From Flavobacterium sp. ALD4 (GTDB lineage Bacteria > Bacteroidota > Bacteroidia > Flavobacteriales > Flavobacteriaceae), in contig NZ_PJBJ01000023.1 of NCBI RefSeq assembly GCF_002836475.1, positions 411,537-475,536 of the forward strand: 64,000 bases of DNA, in the 5' to 3' direction. Both the position numbers and the translations under genes were made by a program. How positions within the stretch are numbered: the first letter of the stretch is position 1; the number at the start of each line of letters is the position of its first letter. Under the pieces are notes generated by a model. The model worked only from the letters and a program-made list of their open reading frames with translations. It was not told the origin of the DNA and ran no database searches. This document shows, in pieces, positions 62,825 through 64,000 of this stretch.

Positions 62825-63024
62825 TAGTTATGCCAAAATTACGTAGATGGAAACTAGTAACAAACAAGAATTTGTTTACGCCGAAAATTCAAATCAGAGG
62901 CTTGAAAATTGAAGTTTTAAGTCCGAAACGTAAAAGTTGGATTTTGCCAACAGAAACGTGAAAAATTTTGTTTAGAATTATAAGCCGAAAATAAAATATA
63001 AAAAGTAAAAGATACGAACCGAAA
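62825..63024 (+). repeat. Shared cassette leader, copy R1
   Basis: Begins TAGTTATGCC and runs to the ATG of the next gene. It is related to R2 (63670 onward). The best block, GTAAAAGTTGGATTTTGCCA through CAGAAACGTGAAAA (62930-62964), matches 63814-63848 at 33 of 35 positions. Within it the word CCGAAAAT recurs (62881, 62985 and 63019), the last overlapping the start codon. A shared leader is unusual for integron cassettes, where only attC is conserved. Confidence 0.65.
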
Positions 63025-63573
63025 ATGACTGACCAAAAAATAACATTAAAATATGTTTTAACATTAATAATCGTTGTCTTTATTACTTGGATTATCCACG
63101 AGTTTGCACATTGGCTGACTAATGAATCTTTGGGATATGAAACTATAATGCGATTAAACGGAACATCAACAATAAAAGGTAAAAATCCAACAGATCTGCA
63201 TAATATTATTTCATCCTCCGCAGGACCAATTATAACAATAATCCAAGGGTTAGTTGCCTATGTTTTATTAAAATTTCGGAACTGGAATAAATGCATCTAT
63301 GCGTTTTTATTCACGGCTTTTTTTATGCGATTTTTAGCGAGCTTAATGAATTTCATAATGCTTAATGATGAAGGTAGAATAAGTGTATACTTGAAATTGG
63401 GAATTTTCACTTTGCCAATAATTGTGAGCGGAATTTTGTTTTATATGGTTTATAAAATATCGAGGAAATACAATCTCAAATGGAAATTTCATATTTTAAC
63501 AAGCGTGATATTACTAATTGCTGTTACTGGATTAATATTTATCGACCAATATTTTAAAATAAGAATTTTGTAA
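63025..63573 (+). CDS. Small membrane protein with an HExxH motif, M50-like
   Basis: A 182-residue protein with about five hydrophobic helices. The first holds IIHEFAHWLTNE, an HExxH zinc motif placed inside a helix as in intramembrane M50/S2P peptidases. SSSAGPIITIIQ and LMNFIMLNDEG resemble the second and third S2P motifs (the latter with N and D in place of the usual NxxPxxxxDG). This makes a small intramembrane metalloprotease plausible, but it could be a non-catalytic relative. Located in a cassette-like unit after the recombinase. ATG 63025 directly follows the CCGAAA leader word. Confidence 0.72.
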   Translation: MTDQKITLKYVLTLIIVVFITWIIHEFAHWLTNESLGYETIMRLNGTSTIKGKNPTDLHNIISSSAGPIITIIQGLVAYVLLKFRNWNKCIYAFLFTAFFMRFLASLMNFIMLNDEGRISVYLKLGIFTLPIIVSGILFYMVYKISRKYNLKWKFHILTSVILLIAVTGLIFIDQYFKIRIL

Positions 63574-63577
63574 TTAA

Positions 63578-63679
63578 CACTAAACAAAAGCCAATGCACA
63601 AGCCATTTGTATTTAACAAATTAGGTGCGTAAACAACGTAACTAATCATATACAAAAACCTTTAGTGGGTAGTTATGCC
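63578..63679. repeat. Imperfect hairpin and TAGTTATGCC boundary after the M50-like gene
   Basis: CACTAAA (63578-63584) pairs with TTTAGTG (63661-63667), with an inner ATTTGT/ACAAAT hairpin (63605-63610 and 63616-63621). TAGTTATGCC ends it at 63670-63679, the same ten bases as at 62825-62834. The distance between the two boundaries is 845 nt. This is the second attC-like candidate. Confidence 0.5.
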
Positions 63680-64000
63680 GAACACAGATAAAAATATCAT
63701 AAAACAAGCATTTTTTTTTGCCTAAAATTTCAAAGCGGTAACTTGAAAAATTCTGGGCTGAAATTATAAATCGAAAATAACACGTTGAAAATAACGAACT
63801 GAAAATCAAAAATGTAAAAGTTAGATTTTGTCAACAGAAACGTGAAAATTTGCAGTTTCATTATAATTACGATAAAATAACCAGTCAGTAACAGCCATTT
63901 TGAGCTAGCTGGAATTTAGTGGAATTACCGTTTCGCATCAAGTTTTCTTTAAGTCTGAAAACTGAGCGGTTACGAACTTCCAGCCATCTCGAAGTGGCAA
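63670..64000 (+). repeat. Shared cassette leader, copy R2, and the start of a further unit
   Basis: Similar to R1 from TAGTTATGCC to about 63848, with ~36 extra nt that contain two more copies of the YGAAAAT word (near 63784 and 63800). After 63880 the sequence diverges. An inverted pair GCTGGAA/TTCCAGC lies at 63908-63914 and 63978-63984. No gene can be called before the window ends, but a further unit presumably begins here. Confidence 0.55.

Noticed and set aside
1..64000. CRISPR array, tRNA, rRNA or insertion sequence
   Set aside because: I found no regularly spaced direct repeats, no cloverleaf-like TTCGA arm in context and no transposase frame.

Overview
The window reads as chromosome of a member of Bacteroidota, most probably Flavobacterium or a close relative. 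The DNA is AT-rich. A secreted protein carries a type IX secretion C-terminal sorting domain, and several genes are preceded by the Bacteroidota -7 box TAnnTTTG instead of an E. coli-like promoter. Rho has the long charged insertion typical of the phylum and sits beside a DUF4293 gene. I saw no tRNA, rRNA, CRISPR array or insertion sequence.

Layout. 1-0.85 kb: the end of a menaquinone operon (menI, partial menF). 1.2-5.5 kb: a beta-helix lipoprotein and a secreted multidomain endonuclease I. 5.6-9.3 kb: purL. 9.5-13.2 kb: a nitronate-monooxygenase-like flavoprotein and small or secreted proteins. 13.6-25.4 kb: a fatty-acid degradation region with two tandem acyl-CoA ligases, an S33 hydrolase lipoprotein, and a marR-fadN-fadA-fadE operon. 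25.9-28.4 kb: BCCT transporter plus universal stress protein. 29.2-35.5 kb: SodC, a LETM1/TerB-like protein, a carbonic anhydrase/SulP cluster, and the divergent dps/oxyR pair. 35.5-46.9 kb: two small paralogous genes, mnmD, ilvE, a MazG-like hydrolase, a secreted M49 peptidase, a SRPBCC/GyrI-like protein, an ECF sigma triad, a BNR-repeat lipoprotein and a secreted protein with a 22-residue tandem repeat. 47-60.8 kb: mostly housekeeping (kup, an rRNA methyltransferase, rho, a two-component pair, yfcE-like, truA, an ABC exporter, lpdA). 60.8-64 kb: an accessory region with repeats, a tyrosine recombinase and cassette-like units that run off the right end.

Two results stand out. First, the marR promoter (19.3 kb) and the nitronate-monooxygenase promoter (10.5 kb) share an identical 13-nt block at an identical 11-nt distance (counted from the shared GCATA) from an identical -7 box. 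This predicts a small MarR regulon linking the flavoprotein to beta-oxidation. Second, a complete tyrosine recombinase is followed by single-gene units with inverted repeats, a recurring TAGTTATGCC boundary and a duplicated leader (33/35 identical in its best block). This looks like an integron-like or cassette-array system, but the array is cut by the window edge.

Two copies of an intergenic repeat (9.4 and 60.9 kb) keep a perfect stem with different sequence in each copy, which suggests a structured RNA or structured repeat. A further structured element lies just upstream of the ABC exporter gene.
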